Below are positions 36,100 through 44,848 of a stretch of 64,000 nt of DNA, piece after piece; position 1 is the first letter of the stretch, and every line of letters begins with the position of its first letter. The notes under the pieces are model-generated. The model was not told where the DNA came from and ran no database searches. It saw only the letters and a list, made by a program, of their open reading frames with translations. A program made the position numbers and the translations under genes. Source of the stretch: an uncultured Eubacterium sp. (lineage in GTDB: Bacteria; Bacillota; Clostridia; Lachnospirales; Lachnospiraceae); NCBI GenBank assembly GCA_948579355.1, contig CAPAOV010000015.1, positions 1-64,000 on the forward strand. Direction: 5' to 3'.

Positions 36100-36819
36100 T
36101 TATAATAAATTTCTCTCCTTTGTCAAACCTGTGAATGCGACGCGGGCCGCCTCTTCCTCCATATTACAGCGCAGCAAATGGCAAGGCGTTTCGGAAATCA
36201 GAAGATTCATCAAATCCAGATAGCGAATCAGCTCCCCCTGTTCTTTGGGCATTAAGATTTGGTGGGCAAGACGCCCCATAACCTGCGAACCCGGTACAGT
36301 ATCTATCGTATTCGTCGCACTGCGCTCCAAAAAGCAAATCGCACTCAAAGGAGCCGACGTATTGATGTTCCATCCCTCTTTTCCGCACCACGGCGTTCCA
36401 TACACATAAAAGCGATTATTGCGGGCGCGCAATATCGGCTTATCACCATTGATAATATGCACGTCAGAGCCAAAAACCTTTTTCCAGAGGCGAAGATGTG
36501 TCGTCTTCCCCGTGCCGCTTTTGGCGCAGAAAACATAGGCATTGCCATGATATTCCAGACATGCGCCATGCATCAGAAAGGCATGGTAACGTATCAATTG
36601 ATTACTGATGGCGCGGTAAATGCAGATACTCTCACAATAATCCGGACTGCAGGGAATATCTGCCTGTGCTTGTTCACGCCCTATCTCTTCCGCGGATACT
36701 TCAATGTGAAAATCAATCCGGCCGTCGGCCGCTATTATATAATCCCGACACATATTTTCCACGTAAGAATATTTATTATGTATACAAATATTGATATCCG
36801 CCATTCGAATCGTAAACAA
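36100..36819 (-). CDS. HprK/PEPCK-like P-loop protein of a peptide-type cluster
   Basis: 239 residues. The start is TTG at 36819: AGGAGG ends 7 nt upstream, while the first ATG (36804) is 22 nt away. The P-loop CAKSGTGKTTH is followed by INGDKPIL, the pattern of HPr-kinase-like proteins that occur in lasso-peptide and related peptide clusters, where some phosphorylate the product. C-terminal features of bifunctional HprK are absent. The gene follows the ABC transporter by 19 nt. Substrate unknown. Confidence 0.82.
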   Translation of the reverse strand: MFTIRMADINICIHNKYSYVENMCRDYIIAADGRIDFHIEVSAEEIGREQAQADIPCSPDYCESICIYRAISNQLIRYHAFLMHGACLEYHGNAYVFCAKSGTGKTTHLRLWKKVFGSDVHIINGDKPILRARNNRFYVYGTPWCGKEGWNINTSAPLSAICFLERSATNTIDTVPGSQVMGRLAHQILMPKEQGELIRYLDLMNLLISETPCHLLRCNMEEEAARVAFTGLTKERNLL

Positions 36820-36838
36820 TCAGATTCCTCCTCTTTTT

Positions 36839-38470
36839 TTATTGCGGCGAAATGGTTAAGTGCCTGTTGCAGAAAGAAATTGCCGCTTTCCGGTGGGTGA
36901 CGATAAAACATGTCTTCTTGCGGAGCGAGGCAATATTTTCCAAAACTGCCAGTTCTGTCTCCTCATCGAGCGCGCTCGTCGCCTCATCAAGAAGCAGGAT
37001 AGGCGCATTGCTTAAGAGCGCACGGGCAATGGCCAGCCGCTGTCCCTGCCCCTCCGAAAGTCCGTAACCATGCTCTCCTATTACCGTATCCAATCCATCC
37101 GGAAGCGTGTCCAGAAATTGCTCCACGCAGGATAGGCGGAGCGCCTGTGCAATTTCCTCCTCGGATACATCGTCACACAAAAAAGTAATATTTTCCTTCA
37201 ATGTGCCCGAAAACAGATGATTGTTCTGGGGAACATAAGCAAAGAGACGGCGCGTCTGCGCCCCGAGCGGTATCCGACAGCCATCTTCCGCGGACAGGTA
37301 CAGCGTTCCCTCCCCAAGTTGATAAGCGCCAAGCATAAGGAGAAGAAGCGTACTCTTTCCGCTGCCCGATAGTCCGGTAATCGAAACGAAATCCCCCTTT
37401 TCGATGGAAAAGGAAAAATCCTGTAAAACCGTATTGCGGCCATAGGAAAAGAAAAGATTGCTGCCACACAGGCTTTGCATTTTATCATATGCTTCCGTGA
37501 CGTCAATTGCGTCCTGCCTCTCCTCGTCTTCAAGCTGCTCAAAATCCATCAGGCGTTCGGCAGAAGCAAGCATGGAATAATATCTAGGCAGCAATCCGGA
37601 AAAATTCGTGAACGGCTGCTGCACCTGCCCAACCAACTGCAGAACCGCCGTCAGCGTACCGTATGTCATCGTTCCCGCTATCAAACCACCTGCCCCAATG
37701 AGCAGCGCAGACAGATAAGCAAATTCAAAGGCAAAGCCGATACCAGCACCAGCCCATATGCGGAGGCGGCGCCTTTTCATCTGCGCCTCATAATACTCTT
37801 CCTGAAGTCCGGAAGCACGGTCTATCATTTTTTTCTCGGTGGAAAAGACTTTGACAATCAGCAGGCTCTCCATCATTTCCTGCAGAAACGAACGCACTTT
37901 GCCGGAACTCTCCTGCACTCTTTTGTGAAGCAGCTTCATTTTCTTGCGGAAGATTGCCGTTACACCGACAAGAAGAAGCCCGCCCGTGAGGAATATAATG
38001 GTAAATCGCGGACTCAGGAAAAAAAGAACGGCGATAGCGCAAATCGCTTTTGTGAGCATAAGAACAAAGCTTGGCAAAATTGAAGTAAAGCCATCGCAAA
38101 TCACCTGTATATCATTAAACATACGATTCAGTATCTCACCGCTGTGAAATCCGCTGACCTGCTGATATTCTTTCCGAACCAACAGATTCAGCAAATAGGT
38201 ACGGTATATAATTTCCAGCCGTACATGAATGCGCTCATATATGCTGTTGCTGCCGATTCGCAGTGCAAAAGCAATCAGGATGGCAACAAACATTCCCACG
38301 CCATAGAACCAAAGAGCCCTTGTGTTATGGGCGACCGCACTGTCAATAATCCCTCTGCAAAACAAGGCGAACGCCACGCTAAACAGCGCATAAATTCCAT
38401 TCAATATTGTGACAACCGTCAACGCGGGAATCTGCGGGCGTGAATGTCGGATAATCCACTTAAAAGCCAT
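36839..38470 (-). CDS. ABC exporter (fused membrane and ATPase domains)
   Basis: 543 residues. Six membrane helices in the first 300 residues, then the ATPase: Walker A GLSGSGKST, Q-loop YVPQNNHLF, signature LSEGQ, Walker B ILLLDEATSALDE, and H-loop VTHRK. No N-terminal C39 peptidase domain, so it does not itself remove a leader. Half-transporter architecture suits a homodimeric exporter of a peptide or lipid. The location between the nucleotidyltransferase and HprK-like genes suggests export of the product of this cluster. Confidence 0.93.
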   Translation of the reverse strand: MAFKWIIRHSRPQIPALTVVTILNGIYALFSVAFALFCRGIIDSAVAHNTRALWFYGVGMFVAILIAFALRIGSNSIYERIHVRLEIIYRTYLLNLLVRKEYQQVSGFHSGEILNRMFNDIQVICDGFTSILPSFVLMLTKAICAIAVLFFLSPRFTIIFLTGGLLLVGVTAIFRKKMKLLHKRVQESSGKVRSFLQEMMESLLIVKVFSTEKKMIDRASGLQEEYYEAQMKRRRLRIWAGAGIGFAFEFAYLSALLIGAGGLIAGTMTYGTLTAVLQLVGQVQQPFTNFSGLLPRYYSMLASAERLMDFEQLEDEERQDAIDVTEAYDKMQSLCGSNLFFSYGRNTVLQDFSFSIEKGDFVSITGLSGSGKSTLLLLMLGAYQLGEGTLYLSAEDGCRIPLGAQTRRLFAYVPQNNHLFSGTLKENITFLCDDVSEEEIAQALRLSCVEQFLDTLPDGLDTVIGEHGYGLSEGQGQRLAIARALLSNAPILLLDEATSALDEETELAVLENIASLRKKTCFIVTHRKAAISFCNRHLTISPQ

Positions 38471-38485
38471 TCGTTTTTCCTTTCC

Positions 38486-39640
38486 TTATTGTGAAAGACC
38501 GCTGTCTTTCCAAATTTCTTCTATCTGTTCTCTCTTTTCCTCGTCTCCCTCATAAACCGTCTGAAGCTCTCTTTTGAAACTCTGTCTTCGGAAAATAACG
38601 GTTCGAAAAGCGCGCACACCCCAAAAAAACGGAAGAAGAACGGGTGCTTTCTCAATACACGGATATTGTGCCGCCATAAAATGACGGTTCGGGAAAAAGC
38701 GCCGCAACAAATATTTCCCTTTGTGATTGCCCGCCTCATGGACGGATGAGAGTATGCCCCTGTCCTTAAGTCCGTATGCGCCGCCGTTGAGTATGTAATC
38801 CGCCATCTTCGGATGACAGTCGCTGCGGATTTCCTCTCCCCCAAACCATGACTGCGCCAGCTCCTCTACCGCACAGGCAAAACCGCCTAAACCCAGCTTC
38901 GCAAACTCCCGCTGCACATATGCCTTATCCAGCGAATCGCCATACGCCTTTTGGTACACATACACATCCATGACAGAGCGCACTCCCGTTCCCCCGTTGC
39001 GGAAATGCTTAGCCATGTGGGCTATCAGATACAAATAAAAATCTTCCGGCGGTAATTGCCGCTCCTGCTGTTTCGCAGCGAGCACCGACGTCCTCTCCAT
39101 ATAGGATTTAAAGTATTCGTACCAATCCGAATCCGGCTCAAAAAGAAGCCAGTGAATCTCAATCGACAAGGTTTCGTTTTTTATATATTCGTCATGGTGT
39201 ATGCCATGATATTCTAACGCAAAACCGCTTTCTTTCATAATCGCAGGAAATTCCGGCATATCTTCCTGCCGTACGAGAATATCCACATCACACATGGAGC
39301 GCATATCCGGCCGCGGATACAGGTGCTTCAGCTTCCATCCCTTGAGCGGCATATACGGTATTCCCTTATTATCAAGTTTCTCCATAATATGCTGCAGCTC
39401 GTATTGCTGCATTGTCTCACGCCCGAGCACAATTTGAGCGGCCTTGCGGAAAAGACCAAGAACTTCCATCTCCGGCTGTTGTTCCTCCGGCAGCATAAGA
39501 AGCCCATAGTAAGCCGTACATGCCACACTGTGAAAATCCGCCTGCGTATATAATTGACGCCAGTCTAAATCCTCCGGTGGAGCGGCCGGTGGTTTACCCT
39601 GAAGCGCTGCTCTCAACAACTGAATCAAATATAAGTGCAT
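38486..39640 (-). CDS. Nucleotidyltransferase-fold protein (NTP_transf_5)
   Basis: 384 residues matching the NTP_transf_5 family: a helical N-terminus, then PLKGWKLKHLYPRPDMRSMCDVDILVR, where the D-V-D pair is the metal site of nucleotidyltransferases. EIHW follows. Family members are common in lasso-peptide and other RiPP clusters, and in capsule loci, without a settled activity. AAAAGGAGAG lies upstream of the ATG. It has a 15-nt gap to the ABC gene and a 17-nt gap from the peptidase gene. Confidence 0.85.
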   Translation of the reverse strand: MHLYLIQLLRAALQGKPPAAPPEDLDWRQLYTQADFHSVACTAYYGLLMLPEEQQPEMEVLGLFRKAAQIVLGRETMQQYELQHIMEKLDNKGIPYMPLKGWKLKHLYPRPDMRSMCDVDILVRQEDMPEFPAIMKESGFALEYHGIHHDEYIKNETLSIEIHWLLFEPDSDWYEYFKSYMERTSVLAAKQQERQLPPEDFYLYLIAHMAKHFRNGGTGVRSVMDVYVYQKAYGDSLDKAYVQREFAKLGLGGFACAVEELAQSWFGGEEIRSDCHPKMADYILNGGAYGLKDRGILSSVHEAGNHKGKYLLRRFFPNRHFMAAQYPCIEKAPVLLPFFWGVRAFRTVIFRRQSFKRELQTVYEGDEEKREQIEEIWKDSGLSQ

Positions 39641-39657
39641 ACTCTCTCCTTTTCCTA

Positions 39658-40125
39658 CTACTTCTTTTTAAATTTCCGCTTTATTTTTCGAAGTTTTTCT
39701 TTCGGAAACAAAACACAGACGCGAAACGGATATAAAAAACGCCATAGATATACATAAGCGTGATACCACGGATTCGTCTCGCAGTCAATGTAGCGCTCAC
39801 CCTTAAAAAAACCGGCGAGCACGCCGACAATATCCTCATCCCGAACATGATACTCTTTGCGCCACAGATTATCACCGCAAATCACGTATCTGCCATTTTC
39901 GCACACTTTAATAATACGGTGCAAAACAAAATTGCCGTTCGCCCTGCGGTACATCGGCACATCATAGCGGCGGAGAGGGCGATTGACTGCCACAACTACA
40001 ATATGGTCGCGACGGTTTTTTAGCATGGGCCACATACTGATGCCGACCGGCACCGTGACAATCCTGCCCCTTTTTTTGATTTCCTGCTCCATGCGGCTTC
40101 CATCCACCGCCTGATATCCTTCCAT
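39658..40125 (-). CDS. S24/S26 (signal-peptidase-like) serine peptidase
   Basis: 155 residues. The nucleophile motif VPVGISMWPML matches the signal-peptidase/LexA clan, and FVLHRII may supply the base region (His type as in SipW/ER enzymes). The ATG at 40125 is chosen because GAGG of the upstream gene's end lies 9 nt before it; the longer TTG alternative overlaps that gene. No N-terminal membrane helix is visible, but a hydrophobic Trp/Tyr-rich C-terminus (HAYVYLWRFLYPF) could sit on the membrane. It may cleave the cluster's peptide product, by inference. Confidence 0.82.
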   Translation of the reverse strand: MEGYQAVDGSRMEQEIKKRGRIVTVPVGISMWPMLKNRRDHIVVVAVNRPLRRYDVPMYRRANGNFVLHRIIKVCENGRYVICGDNLWRKEYHVRDEDIVGVLAGFFKGERYIDCETNPWYHAYVYLWRFLYPFRVCVLFPKEKLRKIKRKFKKK

Positions 40126-40129
40126 AATT

Positions 40130-40396
40130 TTAATCCTCAACAAGTCCGTTTTCTTTTACAATTGAAATAAATTTGTCTACATCTTTTTCCGCCTGCTCTT
40201 CCGAGACTTCGTAATTATCCAAAAGAGCCTGAATCATATCACTGCGCTCGCAGCCTTTCTCTGCCTGTTCCCACAAAAAAGCACCGCTTGCATTCAGGTT
40301 TACCATACCGTTAAATTCATTAGAACGCTCTCCGACAGCAACCGCAACATACGAACCGGCCACCTCGCGTAATATAAATCCCTCTTTTATTTTCAC
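40130..40396 (-). CDS. PqqD-family protein (RiPP recognition element)
   Basis: 88 residues, the size and pattern of stand-alone PqqD/RRE proteins: beta hairpin FILREVAGSYVAV, then LNASGAFLWEQ (the typical 'N.tg..iW..l' motif), and helices ending FISIVKENGLV. RREs bind leader peptides of ribosomally made, modified peptides and hand them to enzymes. It is first of a six-gene operon with its own promoter. No radical SAM, YcaO or asparagine-synthetase-like partner is present in the window. Confidence 0.88.
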   Translation of the reverse strand: MKIKEGFILREVAGSYVAVAVGERSNEFNGMVNLNASGAFLWEQAEKGCERSDMIQALLDNYEVSEEQAEKDVDKFISIVKENGLVED

Positions 40397-40434
40397 ACCA
40401 AATCCTCCTTATTCCTAACAGCTCCTTTATATGT

Positions 40435-40516
40435 ATTATACCAAATTGTAGAATTATTACAATCTATTTATTGAGTCCAACACCATATGTACAAGTCGCC
40501 CTCCTTGTGTTATAAT
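40435..40516. promoter_or_regulatory. Divergent promoters for the PqqD operon and the Ig-like gene
   Basis: Minus strand: TTGTAA (40457-40462), 16-nt spacer, TATAAT (40435-40440), leading to pqqD. Plus strand: TGTACA (40488-40493), 17-nt spacer, TATAAT (40511-40516), leading to the gene at 40555. The two start regions are about 50 nt apart and could share a regulator. Confidence 0.6.
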
Positions 40517-40554
40517 GTAGTTAGAATTATGTTTAGAAAGAGGGTAGCAGAGCA

Positions 40555-41031
40555 ATGAAGAAAAAACTAGTAGCAGGCATATTGATATTATCCATCACGA
40601 TGCCGGCAATTGTTCAGGCAAAGCGTGCGCCTGCATTAAACAAAAAAAAGGTTTCCATCAAGGTTGGAAAACGTATTCAGTTAAAGGTTAAGAACAAGGG
40701 GAAACGCAAGATAAAATGGAGCAGTACGAAAAAGAAAATTGCTTCCGTCAATAAAAAAGGTCTGGTAACTGCTAAAAAGGCAGGCACCACTAAAATCCGG
40801 GCCAAAGTCGGCCGCAAAACATTGACTTGTAAAGTCACCGTCAAAAAGCGCACAGTAAAGAATTCGTCACAATCGGGCAAAACTCCATCCGGCGGCGCTA
40901 AAACAACCCCGAAGCCGACGACTAAACCAAAAGTTACACCAAGACCGACGAAAAACCCAAATTCCATCGTCAGTAATCCAACGGAAAATCCAAAACACCG
41001 CGACGACGGCTGGGTACCGGGATGGTATTAA
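40555..41031 (+). CDS. Secreted, very basic bacterial Ig-like (Big_2) protein
   Basis: 158 residues. The signal peptide ends after VQA (residue 22). A single Big_2-type fold follows (SIKVGKRIQLKVKNKGKRKIKW, IASVNKKGLVTAKKAG, TTKIRAKV), unusually rich in Lys and Arg. The tail is a Thr/Pro/Lys linker (KPTTKPKVTPRPTKNPN) ending DDGWVPGWY. The charge suggests binding to anionic wall polymers or DNA. It is divergent from the PqqD operon. No sorting signal is visible. Confidence 0.8.
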   Translation: MKKKLVAGILILSITMPAIVQAKRAPALNKKKVSIKVGKRIQLKVKNKGKRKIKWSSTKKKIASVNKKGLVTAKKAGTTKIRAKVGRKTLTCKVTVKKRTVKNSSQSGKTPSGGAKTTPKPTTKPKVTPRPTKNPNSIVSNPTENPKHRDDGWVPGWY

Positions 41032-41051
41032 ACAGAGCGAGGGAAGCAGAT

Positions 41052-41915
41052 ATGGACTCAATATGGATTAATGCCCCTGCAAAAATCAACATAGGTTTGG
41101 ATGTATTGCGGCGCAGGGAAGATGGTTATCACGAAGTGAAAATGATTATGCAAAGCATACGACTGTTTGACCGTCTGACACTTACCAAAACTTCAGAACC
41201 GGGGATTCAACTTCATACTAACCTGCGTTTTCTTCCGGTGAACGAGGATAATCTGGTCTACCGCAGCGCCAAGCTTCTGATGGACGAGTTCGGCATTCAG
41301 GAGGGCGTTGACATCCGTCTGGATAAACGCATTCCTGTGGCGGCAGGCATGGCAGGCGGCAGTACGGACGCGGCTTCCTGCATGCTTGCGATGAACGATT
41401 TGTTTGAATTGGGTTTAAGTAAAAGGAGTCTGATGAAACGGGGCGTCACTCTGGGCGCTGATATTCCCTACTGCATTTTAAAGGGAACCGCACTGTCGGA
41501 GGGAATCGGTGAGAAACTTTCCACGATTCCGGAAACTCCGGACTGCTACGTCCTCATTGCCAAGCCGTCCTTTCATGTTTCTACAAAATTTGTCTATACG
41601 AATCTTGTTCTGGATGAACATACGGAACACCCCGACATTGACGGGATGATTCAGTCGATGAAAAAGAATGACTTGACGGGCCTGTGCCAGCAGATGGCAA
41701 ATATACTGGAGACGGTGACGATTCCCGCGCATCCCGAAATTGCGGATATCAAAAGGTGCATGATGGAAAACGGTGCGCTCGGCTCTCTTATGAGCGGAAG
41801 CGGCCCTACTGTTTTCGGTATTTTTGACGATTTGGATAAAGCGGCCTTTGCCAAGGAAAAATGCCGCTCTCTTCCTTACAAATGCTTTGTTTTTGTTACG
41901 GATTTATATCGGTAA
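41052..41915 (+). CDS. ispE: 4-diphosphocytidyl-2-C-methyl-D-erythritol kinase
   Basis: 287 residues, GHMP kinase of the non-mevalonate isoprenoid pathway. NAPAKINIGLDVL at the N-terminus, the ATP loop PVAAGMAGGSTDAA and SGSGPTVFGIF near the C-terminus are diagnostic. The frame is open to 41022, but AGGGA lies 7 nt before the ATG at 41052, which gives the normal N-terminus. It may be co-transcribed with the Ig-like gene upstream (20-nt gap). Confidence 0.95.
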   Translation: MDSIWINAPAKINIGLDVLRRREDGYHEVKMIMQSIRLFDRLTLTKTSEPGIQLHTNLRFLPVNEDNLVYRSAKLLMDEFGIQEGVDIRLDKRIPVAAGMAGGSTDAASCMLAMNDLFELGLSKRSLMKRGVTLGADIPYCILKGTALSEGIGEKLSTIPETPDCYVLIAKPSFHVSTKFVYTNLVLDEHTEHPDIDGMIQSMKKNDLTGLCQQMANILETVTIPAHPEIADIKRCMMENGALGSLMSGSGPTVFGIFDDLDKAAFAKEKCRSLPYKCFVFVTDLYR

Positions 41916-42029
41916 TGGAAAATTTTAGTTTTTTGCTAAAGTTATTAAGAACCTGTGCCGATATATTTAATACACTATAAAATCATTTATGTGATACCAG
42001 AAAGGTTTCACAAGAAAAGGAGGAATCTT

Positions 42030-42611
42030 ATGAGTGTAAATGGAGTTACAAACGCGACTGCTGCTTATACTAACACCAGCACAGCTCAGGCTGCACCAAA
42101 AAAGGCCGAGCAGGCTGCAACGGAAAAGGATACCGCGAAAGACACCGGTGTTGTATATGAAAAGTCTGCCAATGCTACGGATAGCAAATCAAAAAAGATA
42201 ACCGACTATTCTTCTGTCGTTTCCAGTATGAAGAAAGAGCTGTCAAATAAAAATGCTCACCTTCAAAATCTGGTTAATGAATTGATGGGCAAACAGGCAA
42301 ACAAGTACAAAAACCTTGCTGATTTGTTTAAAAACGTAAACGCTGACCCTGCTACGATTGCTCAGGCTCAAAAAGATATTGGCGAAGATGGTTATTGGGG
42401 TGTGGAACAGACCAGTGACCGCTTAGTTTCCATGGCACAGGCTCTGAGCGGCGGAGACTCAGCTAAGGCAGATGAATTAATTGCTGCTATGAAAAAAGGG
42501 TTTAGTCAGGCTACCAAGGCATGGGGAGAAGACCTGCCTGATATTTGTAAGGATACGATTGACACCGCTGTCAAGAAAATGGAAGACTGGCGTGATGGTA
42601 TAACAGAATAA
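42030..42611 (+). CDS. Unknown soluble helical protein, Ala/Thr-rich N-terminus
   Basis: 193 residues. AAAGGAGG precedes the ATG by 7 nt; an upstream in-frame ATG has no site. The first 50 residues are low-complexity (Ala, Thr, Lys), the rest is helical (SVVSSMKKELSNKNAHLQNLVNELMGKQ, later DRLVSMAQALSGGDSAKADELIAAMKKGF). There is no signal peptide. In style (N-terminal SVNGVTN..., charged helices) it is reminiscent of the proteins at 61-63 kb, but no clear homology is visible. Monocistronic. Confidence 0.72.
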   Translation: MSVNGVTNATAAYTNTSTAQAAPKKAEQAATEKDTAKDTGVVYEKSANATDSKSKKITDYSSVVSSMKKELSNKNAHLQNLVNELMGKQANKYKNLADLFKNVNADPATIAQAQKDIGEDGYWGVEQTSDRLVSMAQALSGGDSAKADELIAAMKKGFSQATKAWGEDLPDICKDTIDTAVKKMEDWRDGITE

Positions 42612-42632
42612 ACAATAAGTAGCAGAAATCAA

Positions 42633-42706
42633 AATATCCGATACATAAAGTTGATAAATGATGGAACATAGTTCCCATTACCAGACTTATGTGTCGGATA
42701 TTTTTT
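42633..42706 (+). terminator. Terminator of the 193-residue gene
   Basis: Arms AAATATCCGATACATAA and TTATGTGTCGGATATTT flank a 35-nt loop region, followed by T6. One G-U pair and a one-base bulge. Confidence 0.8.
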
Positions 42707-42733
42707 ATCGTGTAAAATTACTTTCGAGGCAAA

Positions 42734-44284
42734 TCAGCTTACTTCTTTCAGTACTAAAAGAATATCGCCGGCCTCTAATTCATCCTGCTCCAATTGATTG
42801 ATTTCGCGAATGCTGTCTTCCGTCGTATAAAAATGTTTTGCCACATCCCACAGGCTTTCCCCGTCCTGTACAACGTAGCCTACCATACCGGGGTCGCGGC
42901 TTCGCTCTTTCCAGTCAATTTCTTCACTCTCGTAATCGTGTATTATTGGCTCTTCGATTCTCTCAAATGCAATGACATCCAGCGCGGCAACTGCTTTTAT
43001 CTCGATTTCCTTATCGCCCGTGAGCGTTCCGCTAATCTGCTCCAGAGAACCCTGCAGCCAGACATTACTGTTTTCCGTTATTCCATCCGCCTCAACACTC
43101 TGCTCGAATGGAATGCTGCTCTTTACCGAGGCCAGCGGAATCTTTTCATCCCCCGTCAGATACAATACACTCGCTTCTATGATACCCTCTACCAATACCT
43201 TATCCTGCTGCTGTGTCTGGCGGTCAATTCGCAAATCTCCCGTTACATTCCATATTTGCAGCGGTGAATAATCCCCTGCCGATATCTTCCCTGAAATCTT
43301 CGCCTTATTTTTATTGTGCATAATAAGATTCTCAAAAAAGGATTCCTCGTAAATCGGCTTGCATATCGTTTTCAGCGAATAGAAATCCGTCAGCAGTTCC
43401 AATTGTTCCTGACCGTATACCTTAATATCAAAATCAACTACCAACTCGACGTCCATAACACGGTTTTCTCCGTCCTCGTCTTCTTTGATTTCAATATCAC
43501 GGCTATGAAGCCCGGTCATCACCTGCACTACCATATCCGGCTGACAGCCGCCGCAATCAATCTTACCCTCTACGGGAATCGTATTTTCAAAATAGTTAAT
43601 GCTCCCCTCTTCTCCTTCTCCTAAATAAATGACAAAAAAAGTTGCCTGTCCGTCTACCTGCAATTCATTTTCCATCATGCGCGTATTCATCTCCCCGAGT
43701 TGTACATCCGAATACAATACACTTCCGATGGCATCTTTGGTGCCGGGAATTTTCCACTCGTCCCTCACCCGCAATATGTCCTTTTTGCTGAATACAAGCC
43801 GGGATACATCTAACGTCTTCTTTTTACTGTAGACATTATCTGCTTCCTCCAAATCAACAGCACCCTCACCGTCACATACGGTTTCCGCCTTGACATCAAG
43901 ATTCACAATCGCTTTTATTCCCAACTTGCGGGAATTGATTAATTCGCTCCGCAAATCCCCAAATGCCGCCTGTACGGTCAGTTCATCCCCCCGTTCCGCA
44001 CAGCTCAGCGGTACCATCTCCTCAAAAGGTATACTTCCACTCATTTCACTGATACCTGCCCCGCCGTCCGTGGCATAGAGAATTTGAAAATGCATGGCGC
44101 CGCGCACGCTTGCTTTCCCCTCCATCATATGGGCTTCCTCAATCTGTATCTCCCCCTGCTCTTTCATAATCTGCAAGGCATCCGGTTTCGCGTCCGGAAC
44201 ATTGAAATCCCTGTCTAAGGTAATCTGTTTTTTCTCTCTACAGTTACATTTGTTCATATGAACTCTTTGCATTATCAGTTTCAC
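42734..44284 (-). CDS. SPOCS (DUF3794) and LysM protein, sporulation-associated
   Basis: 516 residues. It starts at GTG 44284, since GAGGAGG ends 8 nt upstream; the longer frame covers the ribosome site itself. Repeated beta-rich SPOCS/DUF3794 segments occupy about 30-450 (KKTLDVSRLVFSKKD, IEVKADSYN-like patterns), and a C-terminal LysM (about 465-512) reads VQDGESLWDVAKHFYTTEDSI. Such proteins are spore-coat or spore-wall associated and the LysM binds peptidoglycan. It is monocistronic, convergent with the 193-residue gene. Confidence 0.88.
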   Translation of the reverse strand: MKLIMQRVHMNKCNCREKKQITLDRDFNVPDAKPDALQIMKEQGEIQIEEAHMMEGKASVRGAMHFQILYATDGGAGISEMSGSIPFEEMVPLSCAERGDELTVQAAFGDLRSELINSRKLGIKAIVNLDVKAETVCDGEGAVDLEEADNVYSKKKTLDVSRLVFSKKDILRVRDEWKIPGTKDAIGSVLYSDVQLGEMNTRMMENELQVDGQATFFVIYLGEGEEGSINYFENTIPVEGKIDCGGCQPDMVVQVMTGLHSRDIEIKEDEDGENRVMDVELVVDFDIKVYGQEQLELLTDFYSLKTICKPIYEESFFENLIMHNKNKAKISGKISAGDYSPLQIWNVTGDLRIDRQTQQQDKVLVEGIIEASVLYLTGDEKIPLASVKSSIPFEQSVEADGITENSNVWLQGSLEQISGTLTGDKEIEIKAVAALDVIAFERIEEPIIHDYESEEIDWKERSRDPGMVGYVVQDGESLWDVAKHFYTTEDSIREINQLEQDELEAGDILLVLKEVS

Positions 44285-44418
44285 GCCTACTGCCTCCTCG
44301 TCCACTTATATCACAGTAGTATATATTCGAAAATGCAGTAAAATAGAACTGTTTTAGAAAAGGAGATAACGGAAACAAAAGATTTTCAGACTCCCTGACT
44401 CTATATATAATACAAAAA

Positions 44419-44439
44419 GGGCCGCTGAATTTGCGGCCC
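44419..44439 (-). terminator. Terminator of veg
   Basis: Perfect 7-bp GC-rich stem GGGCCGC / GCGGCCC, with a T5 run on the minus strand. Confidence 0.8.
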
Positions 44440-44454
44440 GCTTTTCTATTTCCA

Positions 44455-44694
44455 TTAACATAAAGTCAACTGTACATCTTGTGTAATCACATCGGTATAA
44501 CTGTAGGATACTGTCTGGTAACTGTCCTCCTCTGCATTCGCTACACGGACGAGAAAAATGCAGGGATAAGTCTCGGTAATGATACCCTCCATCACGTCAT
44601 ATTTATGACGGCCGAGGTTACTGCGAACCCGGACTTTGCTACCTACATGTTTCGCTACTGCACGGCGAACACTGTATACGCTGGCATTTGCCAT
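44455..44694 (-). CDS. veg: Veg protein
   Basis: 79 residues, matching Veg (DUF1021): VYSVRRAVAKHVGSKVRVRSN followed by GRHKYDVMEGII and a C-terminal SYSYTDVITQDV. In Bacillus it stimulates biofilm-matrix gene expression; biochemistry unsettled. It has a consensus promoter and a terminator, so it is a strong single-gene unit. GGAGGGA precedes the ATG. Confidence 0.94.
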   Translation of the reverse strand: MANASVYSVRRAVAKHVGSKVRVRSNLGRHKYDVMEGIITETYPCIFLVRVANAEEDSYQTVSYSYTDVITQDVQLTLC

Positions 44695-44744
44695 AGAATA
44701 TCCCTCCTATCCAACCAACCACGATATATTGCAACTCAAGACTA

Positions 44745-44773
44745 ATCATACCACATTTTCTTGTGTGTGTCAA
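44745..44773 (-). promoter_or_regulatory. Promoter of veg
   Basis: TTGACA (44768-44773, minus strand), 17-nt spacer, TATGAT (44745-44750). veg promoters are known to be strong in Bacillus, and this one is near-consensus too. Confidence 0.78.
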
Positions 44774-44848
44774 TTTATCCCAGCGGTTTGCCTTCTTTCA
44801 CCACTATCCATATTCTATGCCATTTACTACCTGAATATACATATTTTA

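Noticed and set aside
37475..38083. 202-codon frame opposite the ABC exporter
   Set aside because: Antisense shadow without ribosome site or recognisable domain.
42030..42611. Possible homology of the 193-residue protein to the 61-63 kb family
   Set aside because: Only style and composition agree (Ala/Thr-rich start, charged helices); no shared motif such as NPKLLEKMQNDP.
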